A stretch of 64,000 bases of DNA from Verticillium longisporum (GCA_019188255.1 JAETXT010000005.1:5022001-5086000), one strand, 5' to 3'; positions 39,433 to 51,571 are shown, counted from the first letter of the stretch. Notes: a model not told the origin generated them from the sequence alone. A program made the numbers and translations.

Positions 39433-41362
39433 TTAAACACCAGACTTTTCTCTGGCTATGACTGCCATCTCAAACTCATCCAAGCTTACCGAGTCCCGCG
39501 ATACTCCAACATGCGCCGCCCTTTTGGGCGCGTAGTCCGCCGCTGCCGTAGAACGGCCCGGCGGACCCCAGTAGTCACCCGGCAGCTTGTTGAAGTCCCC
39601 GGGCACGGGGTGGGCGGAGCGGCGCTGGGAGCCCCTTTCGTTTGTGGCCGCGGTGTTGCTGAAGGCGCCACCGCCGTAAAGGGAACTCGATGTGCGGCCC
39701 GAGCTGATCATGCCTGGCACCTTCTGCAGCAGGGGTCGCAAAGTCGGCAGGCTGCCGCATATGATGGCGCACGTTACCTCGATCATGGACCATATGACAA
39801 TGTCAACGTTCTCCCCTGGCGGAAGAGGGGGCCGGTGTCAGCATCCATACTCTGTCGGGTTACGCTTTCGCAATGACTGAGGGCAGCTTACATGTTGGAT
39901 CCGATGAGTTGGCGAAGGAGACCATGTACTTGAGGCGGACCATACTCGTGACACAGGCGCTGTGTATTCGGGGCTCATATATCAGCATCATGGCTCGTTT
40001 ATGGAGGAATCGACATCGCAAGATCCTCGGGCGATCACTTACAAGGAACCGATGCCAAACATGAGGCAGACGGCAATCCTCTTCTTCAACGTGAGTTGCA
40101 GCTTACGGACCTCTGGTATGGGCATGAGCAGGATGGCAATGTCCTCAAAGATGCTAAAAGCGGCGCCAGCCAACCCGACGGCCGTGATGCTGAGGCATTT
40201 GGCATCCAGGGACTTATCCCAGATGGCTCGCACGGGAAGACACTGGAACGCGACGAGGAGCAGGAACAGCAGACCGTGTGTGACAAGGAAGATGCCACCG
40301 CCCCAGACGGTGATGCGGAACCAGCGTGCCGTGAAGATGCGCCAGAAGAGGATGAGGATCGTGGCTTTGGCTGTAACCTGGACGAGGATATAGAACATTT
40401 GTGCCGTCCAGAACATCTGTCCGTGGTTTATCAGCAACTTGACGTGGTTCAAGGTCATGCATGTGCTCGTGCCTGTAGAATCGTTGCGCCTTTCGTCGGG
40501 TCGACGTCCCAATAATGAAGACCGAAGCCAAAGTTGGCAACTGGTGAGAGTCAGCCCACCGTTATCCCAGAATAGCATCAGGCAAAGAAGAAGACGATGG
40601 GCCATTACCTGCTATATTGAGGCCTGTTATGCCGCCCAGGAAGACCTACTGCAGTCAGCTACGTATCCCCCGAGTCCATTGTCGAGATGGAAGACCAACA
40701 GTAGCGGCCAGTGTCGTCCAGTCATCCCACCAGAGTCGACTCGAGACGGTGAACCTCGAAACGCATCGCAGAAGCACGATAACCAGAGTCAGCGCCAGAC
40801 AGGCGACAGCGGTAGCTCTGACCTCGCCCCTCCTTGATTCCTTAGGGAAATCGGCGCAGAAAGCGCCGGTCACAGTCGCGGCCTCTGTATCGCGCAAGGA
40901 ACCGGTCAGTCGCTGTTGCTCTTGAGACTGTATTTCATCGAACCGGGGTCACACGGGGGGGAAGATGCCATACGCGCTTGTTCGAGCAGGGCGCATGACT
41001 TCTGCACACAGGCCGAGATTGCCGCCTGGAGAGTCGTGTTCGTGCACGCGCAGCTTGGCAGGCTCGGTACGTCCGTGATGTCGCAGTTTCCAGACTGCAG
41101 TCCGTCGAGAAGACATGATAACTACGCGACACCCAGCAAAGACATCAGTAAAAAAAAAACCCAGGGTGTTAAGACCTGCAGAGCTCGCATAACGTCGTAA
41201 ACATGTGTGTGGGGATGCGGTCTGGGCAAGGGAGGAGAGGAGTCAACTCACGGCGCACGGCGGTGTTGACGATAATACGTCCGTCAAGCTCTGCGTGGCC
41301 CCGGGCACGACGAAGACGACGGCCCAGAGCAGCACAGCCAAAGTACAGCGAAGACCTTTCAT
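39433..41362 (-). CDS. CFEM-domain PTH11-like seven-helix receptor
   Basis: Eight exons fit with matching phases: 41252-41362, 40974-41121, 40700-40920, 40609-40645, 40523-40540, 40043-40472, 39892-39959 and 39433-39815, giving 471 residues. Signal peptide MKGLRCTLAVLLWAVVFVVP; CFEM cysteines in STPPCA, LSCL, SGNCD, SLPSCACTNTTLQ and ISACVQKSCALLEQ; then a rhodopsin/SAT4-type membrane domain with VACLALTLVIVLLRCVSRF, WWDDWTTLAA, FWTAQMFYILVQ, FQCLPVRAIWD and VRLKYMVSFANSSDPTWENV, and a cytosolic tail. PTH11-like receptors act in surface sensing. Weak points: the intron at 40921-40973 ends in AAG, and the 40473-40522 intron is arguable, because reading through it gives the family-like LHYWDV but then hits a stop. 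Confidence 0.82.
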
Positions 41363-43005
41363 GAATGAAATACCATATGCATACGACGACTCGAGTACCA
41401 GGCCGCTCAGACGAAGCCGCGAGTCCCTTGCAATGCCTCACTCCGCCTGGGAAACAAAGAAGCAGGAAGATGCGAAATGAGGATACGAGGATGCCACGCA
41501 AGATCAAAGCAGCATGGGAGTTTAGAGGGGGGAGATTCCCATTTTCCAAGGGTCCGGGTCCATGCAGAATCACTGCAATCTTTATTATTCTCCGGGTCTC
41601 TGGGGGGTTACTGCGATCAAAAACCTCACCCGAGCTCTGGCCTGCGCCTTACATGTGGGACCTGCAAGGGAAGGGGGCGGGACCCAAGGTCGCCTTGAGG
41701 CAACATGTCGCTTCTTCAGAAGACCATACCAGAGTAAGGCATGCCGGCCGAGAGGATGTGTGGTCCTCTCCAGCATACAGCATGTTCCAACGGCGATAGC
41801 GCCCAAGCCACACCTGTTCCTGACTATCCCCGGTGCAGCTTGGTTTCGTGCGAGTGGGCTATCTGGCCCGCTCGTTGCGGAGGGCCACATGGGAGGATGC
41901 ACGATGTGGTCACGCGAGTCAGTATGCTTACCAGCAATAAGCCTAAAAGCCTGGGCATTGCCAGGCCGCTCAAGCTCAAGGGCGCGATGCTCTGTTCAGG
42001 GGCTGCCACCAGGGGTCTGGGCCGAGCCTGAGTCCAGGGCCTGCAGCTAAGTAATGCCGGTTGAAGTGTGACTGTCGATATATGAATCCCGTATCCTCAA
42101 CGCCACATCTGACGCCTTCCACCTCTCCTCATTTGGTTCTGTCTCCATCGGCTGCAAGTCAGGTTGTGGACATTCAGTTACATTGCCACCTCGGCGCAGC
42201 CATTACTCTGACTCGCCCGTACGTTCCCTGGGCTCGATTCGAATAGCGTCATTGTTTATCTGATGAGGGAGATCATGCTCGCCGTTGTGGTTGCATTGAT
42301 CCTGGGTAACTTCGCAAAGTAAGGGCATCACACCCAGTTGGATCGAATGGCCCATCAAGTTCCAGCATGCGGTGTCCTCCCTGAACCAGAATCGTGAATG
42401 AAGATGCTCTGGGTCCCCAAATCATCGCCAAGATGAATTAAAGCTGCCGTTCGGCGAAACCTTCCAGGTCAGGCAGTGGCAATGCCGCCTTCCCGGTTTC
42501 TCCTCACTGGCTCGATCGAGTCAAGTCTTCGGCCTGGCATGATCTGTGTCGTCTTGATCGAATCCCCACCCCCTGCAAGGGCCTGATCAGAGACAGGGGT
42601 ATGCTGTACAAGCGGACTGCAGAACTCAGTTGGCACGCATCTATCATCACAGGACGAACCGTTTAAGTAACCTATCCCCGTATCCCCGGACCGCGTGTTC
42701 AATGCTGGTGGGGCCGTTCAACAAAGATGCTTCGAGTTCTAGCCCTCCTTCCCGTCTCGGCCTTCGATCGTGATCAGTTGCAGAAGCCCAGTGGACTGCT
42801 GCGCGGAAATAGCATCTTGTTTGGGAGTGACTGTACGGCGGGCAATGACATGCAGAGCGCCTTTGTAGAGTGCTGGCGGCAGCAATATGTATATCTTCCA
42901 ACGAGGTTGCCGCTGGCTCCCTTCTCACTAGGCCGGTTGCTCCCAGCTCGATCCGTCCCGCGCCAGCTCAAACCGGTCGAATCACGCATCTGACAGCGCG
43001 ACAAG
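41363..43005. other. Intergenic, divergent promoters
   Basis: Between the CFEM receptor (-) and the GMC oxidoreductase (+). A signal-like frame at 42727-42993 (MLRVLALLPVSAFDRD) has no conserved features and lies where the GMC leader would be; I do not call it. Nothing else seen. Confidence 0.45.
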
Positions 43006-45041
43006 ATGAAGGTGTCAACTCTGCTGTTGTCCATCCTGGCGGCTTCTGTCTCGGCAGTGTAAGTGCTGGCAACCATCTCTGAACGGCAGATACTGTCTTC
43101 AACGTCACGGAGTGCAGAGTCTAACTCGTCGATTCTCGCAGACCAAGCCAACTCGACACACGACAGACCGGGACCATCCTCGCTTCCTACGACTATGTCA
43201 TTGTGGGTTCTGGTCCCGGCGGAGGCCCGCTGGCTGCTCGGCTCGCCATTGCCGGCAAGAAAGTCCTCCTCATCGAAGCCGGCGACGACCAGGGAGCGTC
43301 GATCCCGTACCAGGTCCCCGCCCTGAACCTGCAGTCGACCGAGTATACGCCCATGCAGTGGGATTATTTCGTCAACCACTACAGCAGTCTCGATGCTCAG
43401 AAGAAGGACTCCAAAATGACATACCGGACAGCGTCTGGAGAGCTATACTCTGGACTGAGCCCACCTCCTGGTGCCACCCCTCTCGGCGTCTTGTATCCTC
43501 GAGCCGGCACTCTGGGTGGCTGCGCTGCCCACAATGCCCTGATCACAGTGTATCCTCATGCGAGCGATTGGGATCGGATAGCCACACTGACTGGCGATAC
43601 CTCCTGGCGCGCGTCGGCCATGCGCAACTACTTCAAGCGTCTTGAGAGCGCTCGGTACCTCCCCAATGGTGTCGCCGGTCACGGGTTCAGCGGCTGGCTG
43701 ACAACAAGCGTCACTGATCTCGGCCTTGTCATCAAGGATCTCAAGCTCCTCACCGTCATTGTCTCTGCCGCTTCGTCCATGGGCCAGAGCTTCCTGGGTC
43801 TGATTCTGTCGACTGTAGCCGGCTTGGGTCAGGTGCTGCTACGAGACATCAATGTTGACACGCCGTCGCGAGATGCTGCCGAGGGCCTGTACCAGGTGCC
43901 CATTACCGTCAAGGACGGCATTCGCGTCGGGCCTCGGGAATTTGTTCTCGACACGGCAAACGCAAAGAACTCGGACGGTTCCCGCAAGTACCATCTAGAC
44001 ATCAAGATGAACACGCTCGTCACCAAAGTCCGCTTCGACAGGACGGGAGTCAAGCCTCGCGCCGTCGGCGTCGACTTCCTCTCCGGCAAGAGCCTTTACA
44101 AGGCCAACCCCCGAGCGCCGCAGGCTGCCACCTCGACCGCTGGCTCCGTCAACGCCACGGCTGAGGTCATCCTGTCCGCGGGCGCCTTCAACACGCCGCA
44201 ACTGCTAAAGCTCAGCGGCGTCGGCCCGAAGAAGGAGCTCGAATCCTTCGGTATCAACGTCGTCGCTGACCTTCCCGGCGTCGGCACCAACCTTCAGGAT
44301 CGATACGAGACGACCGTTATCGGCGAGACTGAGACTGACTTCCAGATCATCGAGGGCTGCACTTTTGGCCGCTCCGGCGACCCGTGCCTGAAAAAGTGGC
44401 AGGCTGGGGGTGATCGCGGCATCTACGGCTCCAACGGTGTCTCCCTCGGCGTCGTCAAGAAGTCCTCCGTCGCAACAGGCGATCCTGATCTCTTTATTGC
44501 CGGCGCGCCCGTTGCCTTCCCGGGCTACTATCCGGGCTACTCGGCCGATGGAACGGTCGACCGCAAGCACTGGAGCTGGATCACCCTCAAGGCTCACTCG
44601 AGGAACCGCGCCGGCACCGTTCGTCTCCGATCCTCGGACCCCCGCGACATGCCGCTCATCGACTTCAACTACTTTGCCCAGGGTGGCGCTGAGGACAGAA
44701 AAGCCGTCGTCGAGGGCATGAAGCTGTCCAGGAGGATGTTCAAGGACGTCATCCCCCTTGCCGGCGGCTTTACCGAGGTGTGGCCTGGCCCTGAAGTGTC
44801 GGATGACGATCTTGAGGACTGGGTGACGAACGAGGCCTGGGGTCACCATGCCAGCTGCACGTGTCCCATTGGAAAGGACAGCGATCCCAATGCTGTGCTG
44901 GATTCCAAGTTCCGGGTCCGGGGTGTCAATGGATTGAGGGTCGTCGATGCTTCGGTGTTTCCTGAAATTCCGGGTTTCTACATCGCAGTGCCGGTATACA
45001 TGATCAGTGAGAAGGCGGCAGACGTCATTCTGGGTGTCTAA
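43006..45041 (+). CDS. Secreted GMC-family FAD oxidoreductase
   Basis: Exons 43006-43058 and 43142-45041 (83-base intron, GTAAGT donor) give 650 residues. Signal peptide MKVSTLLLSILAASVSAV, then the Rossmann ADP-binding motif VIVGSGPGGGPLAARL (Gly 40-45) and LLIEAG. The GMC signature around the flavin is YPRAGTLGGCAAHNAL; the second signature lies near AEVILSAGAFNTPQLLKLSG. The catalytic pair region is WGHHASCTCPIGKDSDPNAV (about residue 583), and the C-terminus ends GLRVVDASVFPEIPGFYIAV. The family oxidises alcohols (glucose, choline, aryl alcohol and others); the substrate cannot be chosen here. The open frame is uninterrupted. It converges on the thioesterase gene. Confidence 0.9.
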
Positions 45042-45781
45042 ACGTGATGTGGCGGTCTCGGAGTAATGAAGTACTGAAGCATAATCGAATAAGAAATTCC
45101 TGTTTTCACCATCGTGTCCTGAATAAAGGGGGGGGGGATGCCTGCCCATGGTTGCATCGGGCGACACCAGCACATGTTACTGCGAAGACCATCAGGTACC
45201 TCATCTCGCAACCTTCGATCAAGTCCTTGAAGGCCACACATACCATCTGAACGGTGAGGAATCAGAGGAGAAGTGGTGAAGAATCCACCCATTCTTGCCA
45301 TCCTGGTGGTCGTGTATGGGCATTCGGCCTCATGGGATACCAACTCATCGGGACCGAATCAAAGTGCAGAAATAGGCTGATGCTTCATGCAAGCAAACCA
45401 CCCTCGAGGCAATTGTCACCCCCTTATATGCAGCCATTGACTCCTGGATTCGTTTTTCGACCAACAGGCGAGCTTCTCTCAAGTCCATGAAGCATCTTGC
45501 ATGGATTGTTCGCATCACATCATCTGATTGATTGGCCTGAGGTGCATGGGCATATGGCTTGTATCGCCAAAGGTACGCGATGCCTTCGATCTGCATCTGC
45601 TCTTTCGCTCGTCATCTCGACACCCCAAGCACCTTTCGACACGATAGGGTATCTGTTCTCGAGTATTGGCGTCTGAAAAGCATCACGTCAAATTAGGATT
45701 GCATTTTTCAAGCACATGCAGTCTAATGATCTCCCCCCGACCACTCGCCGAACCAGAGCATGCGTCGTCAGCACTTTCAAT
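45042..45781. other. Convergent 3' region
   Basis: About 740 bases between the GMC gene (+) and the thioesterase (-), including a G9 run near 45129-45137. No coding signal seen. Confidence 0.5.
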
Positions 45782-46890
45782 CTATTCTTTCGCCTCAATT
45801 TCCTGTATGGCCTTGATCACGCCGTTCGCCCTCTCGTCAAACTCTCTCCTCGCCTCCTCCTGCAGCTCAAACGTCTCAGCAAGGCGGTCCACCATGTGCG
45901 ACGGCAACACGGCCTTCTTGGCGGCCCTGTAGTCGTAGATGGTGACCTCTTCGATGCACCGCGCCGCGACCCGGCGGTGCTGCTCAGAAAGGAGCAGGGC
46001 GTCGAGTTTGAGGTGGTCCGACGTATAAGTCGGCTTCTCGGCGAGCTTGTAGACCACGGTGACTTGGTCGGGGTATGCCATAGGCTGTACGGGGGGGGTC
46101 AGCACCGCGATACAGCAATCAGTCAGGGCGCATGGGTGGGGTTTCGGCATACGAATTTGAAATCCGTCTTGATGCTCTTGAGAATGAGTCCCACGCCGCG
46201 CGGCGACATGATCTCGGCCCATTCCTTCGCCGCTTCGGGGCCGTCTCTCTTGCCGTGAGACAGAATCCAGTTCACGCGTGCTGATTCGGCAAACTTGTTG
46301 TACATGACATTATTGACGTGGCCTAGGCAGCGATGTAAGCGATGATTGATGTGAGGCCTGCCGCCAGGGGGGATGCAGCCTTACCCTGTGAACGTCAGCG
46401 GCTGTCGTTCACATCACGGAGAGCCACCGACCATTGAATCCTACTCATCACGAAGCAAGACCACCCAGTCAGTCACCAGAAACCACCCAAACTATGCCGT
46501 CCGTCGTGCTGAACTCACCATGTCACCCCAATTCACCTGATGCCGGTCAAGACCCCTCCACCCCTCACCCGTCAGGAAGCCATCGCGCCCCGCAAGAAAA
46601 CCGAGCCACTGCGTCTCCGTGAGCCGCAGCAGCTGCCTCGCCTCCTCGTGCCTCCCCGAGCGAGACTCAACCGAGGCAATCCGTCGGATTCGTGCCTGCA
46701 GATCCGACAGCCATCTCGAGTTCAACGGGGCGGCGGCGGCGGCGGGAGTGGGGGTTTCTGAGACGAGCCTGCCCGGCGTGTGCAGGAGGGCGCGAGAGGG
46801 CAGACGCGGTGAGGCCCCTGTGGTGCATCTGGAGCGAATCTGATGAGAAATGAGCGTCGAGGACCGCATTCTCGAAGCAAATTGATCCAT
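45782..46890 (-). CDS. Hotdog-fold thioesterase-like protein, probable 9-base micro-exon
   Basis: Exons 46519-46890, 46153-46322 and 45782-46084. The N-terminus MDQFASRMRSSTLISHQIRS is basic and Ser/Arg-rich, so a mitochondrial presequence is possible. The hotdog domain is recognisable by HQVNWGDM, then HVNNVMYNKFAESARVNW, SPRGVGLILKSIKTDFKF and YPDQVTVVYKLAE, as in 4HBT/acyl-CoA thioesterase-like proteins. The join between the first two large exons does not keep frame. A 9-base exon at 46432-46440 (Asp-Ser-Met, TAG acceptor, GTCGGT donor) would restore the expected GDMDSMGHVNN, but one G is still missing at its edge, in line with other base losses here. C-terminus EEARREFDERANGVIKAIQE is helical. 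Acyl substrate unknown. Confidence 0.8.
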
Positions 46891-48239
46891 AGTGATGAGT
46901 GTGAGAGAGTCAGAGGCCGATGGCCGCAGTGCAATCGGGGATTGAAGGCCAAGCCAGGTACCAGTCGGCAGCTGCTTACGTCAATCCGGCGCGCATAGCC
47001 TCGGCATTAGAGGCTCGGTAGGCGCTCGGTGGGGGGCCATTTGACCCGAGGGCCGGGCCCCCAAACCCGGCGGGTCGGCTCCGTGGTGCGCCGCTTGTCC
47101 TCCGAATCTGCGGGGCCGCTTCCAATAGCGTGTCGCCGGTCCTGGCACGGCATTCCTTGCCCTTGCGGAGGGGCGGCGGGAGAGGCTGCCGAAACGGCAC
47201 ATACAGGAGAGGATCTGGTCAGGTCCCCGTAGCTGTCTGCATGCTGCCGACATGGTTGTCGTCCCACATTTCAACCGAAGAGTCCAAGCCGAGTTCCAAG
47301 ACGGCAGAACTGCTCATCTCGTCGATGCCCCAAGTCTCTCCAACCCAAATCCCACCACAACTTGATCTCTCTCTCCAGCGACGAGCCAAGTGCACTACGC
47401 ATCTAGAGCAACGTCATCCTAGCCCTCGCTGCAACCATGGCCCGAAAACCGAAAGCGAGAATCCGTTAGGACCAAGGCTCGGGAATCCCGCAGCTCGGAT
47501 ATCCCGATCGGCGCCCCAAGCTGATTGGCGCGGCAAGTCTTGCATTCGGACCGTGTCTGCCATCCGGGTGTCACCCTTCGCAGCCTTTTCTTGCAAGGCC
47601 GGCATCTGCCCAGTAAAGGCATCGTCTCTCCAGACAACAGGAGAAAATGACCCCACGGTTTCAGAGATCCGTGCCGACCCACCTCTAGAGCAAGGAGGGG
47701 GGGAAGGACATGGCGAAAAGAGCCGGCGTGGCAAGGGTATTCCCCACGGGGTCAGGCCAAGATTATCTGGGTCTGTTGTGACTTCGAGATCTATATCCCA
47801 AAGCAGCCTCAAACTCCGTTTTACCTTGCAGCACTACGGGTGAAAACCCACGCCATTTCCTGTCGGCGCGTTCATGGGCCCGCACCCTAACAACGCCCTC
47901 GCCAGTGTGTGCAGCCGTTCGACCTTGTTTGCAGTAGTCTGGAGACCACGAGTCATCCAATGTTCTGGTTCCATAGGGAAGGTGCCGGAGTAATCCTGGA
48001 AGCTGTGTTGATCAGCCAAGGCCCGTCGATCACGATGCACCCCCGCGTCCGAGGACCTCGTAAAAGCAGTCTACCCCGCAAATCCACATCCTCTGACCGA
48101 CAGAACGACACATCATTGGGAAAGCATGCTGTGCAGATCGGGCATCTCGCGATAGATGGGAGCGACACCATGCCAATCAAAATGACCAGTATCGGAGTAT
48201 CACCATGCGGGAATCATCTCCTATCCGCGAGGTTAAAAG
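46891..48239. other. Intergenic upstream of decayed rhamnosidase
   Basis: No intact gene. Small overlapping frames occur on both strands around 46,980-47,270 and 47,414-47,843 with no conserved motif. Parts may be promoter remnants of the GH78 relic or further degenerate sequence. Confidence 0.4.
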
Positions 48240-50735
48240 TAAGTCGGGTCTGGCCAACATGAAGCAGAGTCATCACCTCGGATCGCCCAAGGTTACTGTT
48301 CACCAAATCAACATGGCCCTCAACATTGGCCGGATGACCCGCTAGGTGAAGCCGAAGGTGCTGAAGTTCGTGTCCGCGCTCGTGGCGCCGACTCCGAGAC
48401 GCCCTGGTCCGACTGGGTCCATGTCGAGACGGGGCTAACAAACAAGTGGGAGGATGTGAGCCCCATCACGACGCTATGCAAGCAGCCCACCGATGGACCG
48501 AAGCGGCCGATTTACTTCCGGAAAGATTTTGACGTACCCTCAAATCTCAGGTCGGCTCGCCTCTACATCACAGCCTTGGGGCTCTACGAGGCCGAGATCA
48601 ACGGACGTCGAGTCGGAGACCATGTGCTCGCGCCAGGGTGGCAATCTTACAACCACCGACACGTCTATGACACGTACGACGTCACTGAGATGCTCGTCGC
48701 TGGTGAAAAATCAGTCCTCGGCGCCGTTATTGGTGAAGGCTGGTTCTCTGGGCGCCTCGGATGGGGTGGTGGAAATCGAAACATTTATGGCGATACGCTC
48801 GGCCTCTTGGCAGTGTTGATTTTGACGGCTGAAGACGGGACAACCATCGAGATACCTACCGACGCGTCGTGGAAGTCCTTGACTGAGGGTCCCATCATCT
48901 CGGGTGAAATCTACAATGGGGAACACTTTGACGACCGCATCGCCGCCGAGATTGAAGGGTGGGCAACGCGCTCTTTCAACGCCTCCGGCTGGTCTGGCAC
49001 ACGATCGCTAGACAAGCTCAAAGGCCGTCTCGCCTCGCCCGACCAGCCGCCCATCCGGGTCACCGAAGAGATCAAACCACAGCGCATATTCAAGTCCCCG
49101 TCGGGCAAGACACTGGTTGACTTTGGCCAGAACCTCGTCGGCTGGCTCCGAATTCGGGCCACCGGTCCTTCCGGTCACCGGATTCAGCTCAGACATGCAG
49201 AAGTCCTCGAAGACGGCGAGCTTGCCCGGAGACCCCTGCGTCAAGCCTGGCAGGAGGAACAAGTCTGGCTGAGTGGTCGGGAGATCACTTATGAGCCGAA
49301 ATTCACCTATCACGGCTTCCGCTTCGCCCAGGTTGATGACTGGCCTGCCGAGACGCCGCTGGACGCCGACCACCTGATAGCTGTCGTTGTGCACACGGAC
49401 ATGGAGCAGACGGGCTGGTTTGAGTCGTCCAACGAGCTCATCAACAAGTTTCATTCCAATGTGCGCTGGTCAATGAAGGGTAATTTCATGTCTATCCCAA
49501 CAGACTGTCCCCAGCGAGATGAACGCGCTGGGTGGACAGGTGATGCTCACATGTTTGGGCCAACGGCCAACTACCTGTACGACACGGCCGGTTTCTGGCG
49601 TGGCTGGCACCGAGACGTGTGGTCGGAAATGTCTTCCAACGGGAAAATGATTCCGTACGCATACACACCAACAACCCCCTCAGGTTTCGGCGATCAAATG
49701 CCCACCGCCATCTGGGGAGACGTGGTCGTCGGTAGTCCTTGGAACACATGGCAAGCGTTTGGCGATTCTGTACTACTGAGGGAACACCTCCCACAGGCTC
49801 AAAACTGGATCGACAAGGGCGTTGCGAGGAACAGCGATGGTCTTTGGGACCGCACAAAGTTCCAATTCGGAGATTGGCTCGATCCCGAGTCGCCATTTGA
49901 TAATCCGGCCCAGCCCATGACGAGCCCGTATCTTGTCGCCGACGCCTACCTAGTACAGATGACGGGACTTCTCGCTGACATCGTTGAGGCACTGGGCGAG
50001 GCTGGCGATGTGGTAGACAAGTACCGCGCACAGCGCTCTGACTTGCAGCAGATGTTCCAGCAAGACTGAATGTCCGATGGTCGGCTCGCCAACACGACCC
50101 AGACTGCTTATGCTCTGGCTCTTGAATTTGATCTCTTTTCCAACGTCAAAGACCTGACGAATGGCACTGATACTCTGCGGCAGCTGATCGCCGATAACGA
50201 TTACCTCGTCGGCACCGGCTTCGCGGGAACCGCGCCTCTCGGTGGCGCCCTGACGAAGGCGAACGCAACAGAGTACTTCTACCGAATGCTGCTCCAGGAG
50301 AAGAATCCCTCATGGCTCTACCAAGTTGTCATGGGCGGAACGACCACCTGGGAACGATGGGACAGCCTTCTCCCAGACGGCTCGCTAAACCCCGGCGAGA
50401 TGCTGAGCTTCAATCACTATGCATTCGGCTCGGTCGCCGACTGGATTCATTGAAACACGGGGGGGGTCGCCCCTGCCGAACCGGGCTACAAGAGAATAAG
50501 GGTCGCGCCCGTTCCAGGAGGCGATATTACCAAAGCGAAGGCCACTTTGGTCAGCCCCTTCGGAAGGATTTCGACGGACTGGAGTGTCGATGAGCATGGT
50601 TTCCATCTCACATTGGAAGTGCCACCAAACTCTCGTGCTATTGTGGTCATGCCTAACACCGGCGAGTCTATCGAGGTTGGTTCAGGCAGTCATGAGTTTA
50701 GCGATGCTGGATTCCGGATGCCTGGAAGCGGTTGA
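48240..50735 (+). pseudogene. GH78 alpha-L-rhamnosidase relic
   Basis: Retaining almost all of a GH78 enzyme that would cleave terminal alpha-L-rhamnose from plant glycosides. One reading frame carries PIYFRKDFDVP, the domain with YNGEHFDDRI, the GH78 catalytic-region motif TDCPQRDERAGWTGDAHMFG, GRLANTTQTAYALAL, and the C-terminal EPGYKRIRVAPVPGGDI and STDWSVDEHGFHLTLEVPPN. In this frame two TGA codons interrupt at 50067-50069 and 50451-50453 although homologous sequence resumes at once after each. The N-terminus is also damaged: GEAEGAEVRVRAR and WSDWVHVETGL are in frame, but about 48,250-48,350 switches frame and no start codon is visible. I therefore call a pseudogene rather than two short genes. 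No intron explains the stops. Confidence 0.85.
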
Positions 50736-50890
50736 AAGGATAGAGATCATTTCGCAGGGTTTCCTCAAGAGATTAGTCTTCAGAACAAGCAAATTTCTGC
50801 AATGTGGAAAGGATTATGGTGTAGCATCTCTCGCATCTGAAATTGCGTGACCCGAGGGTTGGGCAAATTCACCCAGGAAATAGCCCAGGG

Positions 50891-51571
50891 TCATCGGAGG
50901 GCGCCCAGGATCCCATCAACCATGACATCAGAACTGGCACCACGCATAAAGTTGTCGAAGAATGTCATATCCACGCCCTGCTGAGCCCAATCATCTATCC
51001 TGGCGGCGAGATACGGGGTCGGGGACCGCGCTTGGTGCGCTTGGTGCTCTTCATTGTTGTTGGAGTGGTAGAGACCGGGATCAGCAGCCGTAGACGCTGA
51101 AGTACTGGGCATTGTCTGAGGTGTGGGTGGATGAGGCTGTAAAGAGGAAGGCTGTCTTCGACGGCGAGTACTACTGACGTTGGTTTGGCCACTGTTGGTG
51201 ATGAGATCAGTTCCACTGGCCGCGGGATTGTTGATCAGGAGTTCAACAAGAGCCTCAACGCGTCCGAGCCTGTCATTGTCTCGTTATCTGTTGCCAGTGC
51301 TAGTGGGCGGAGAGAGGGCAGTGGGTTCGTCGGGGAACTCCTGGCTGATACACATTGTCTAACGTAGCCTACACCCATAGCAGACAACGTCGGAGGCGGC
51401 GGCAAAAGTGCAACGGATTCTGCGTCTTTTACATTCCCAGCAGCTCTTGGTGTCTTTGCGGACGCGAAGCCTCTTTCTCGGGGTGTGTTGATCGAGATCG
51501 GGCGTGTCGTCCGATGGAAATTGAGGTGCCTCTTTTTCAAGAGCCAGTTCTGCGCTGAATAGGCCAAGCAA
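50891..51571 (-). pseudogene. Zn2Cys6 transcription factor relic, truncated
   Basis: ATG at 51571 starts MLGLFSAELALEKEAPQFPS, followed by a Zn2Cys6 binuclear cluster: CWECKRRRIRC then CYGCRLR, a stop, and TMC, so the sixth cysteine follows an in-frame TAG at 51359-51361. A second in-frame stop, TAA at 51284-51286, splits ISQEFPDEPTAL from RDNDRLGRVEALVELLINNP, the usual dimerisation region. The same frame then continues through QARSPTPYLAARIDDWAQQG and ends at 50891, without the large fungal regulatory domain that normally follows (about 400 more residues). Both internal stops are one C-to-T change from Gln (CAG, CAA). It converges on the GH78 relic 156 bases away and may have been its regulator. 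Confidence 0.8.

Noticed and set aside
42727..42993. Small secreted protein candidate (MLRVLALLPVSA...)
   Set aside because: Signal-like start only; it lies directly upstream of the GMC gene where a leader is expected and has no other support.
50067..50453. Programmed stop-codon readthrough in the GH78 gene
   Set aside because: Neither TGA is followed by the CTA context known for fungal readthrough, two stops are present, and the N-terminus is also broken.
48456..50453. Two separate functional genes in the GH78 locus
   Set aside because: Both segments are in one frame and correspond to consecutive parts of a single GH78 protein.
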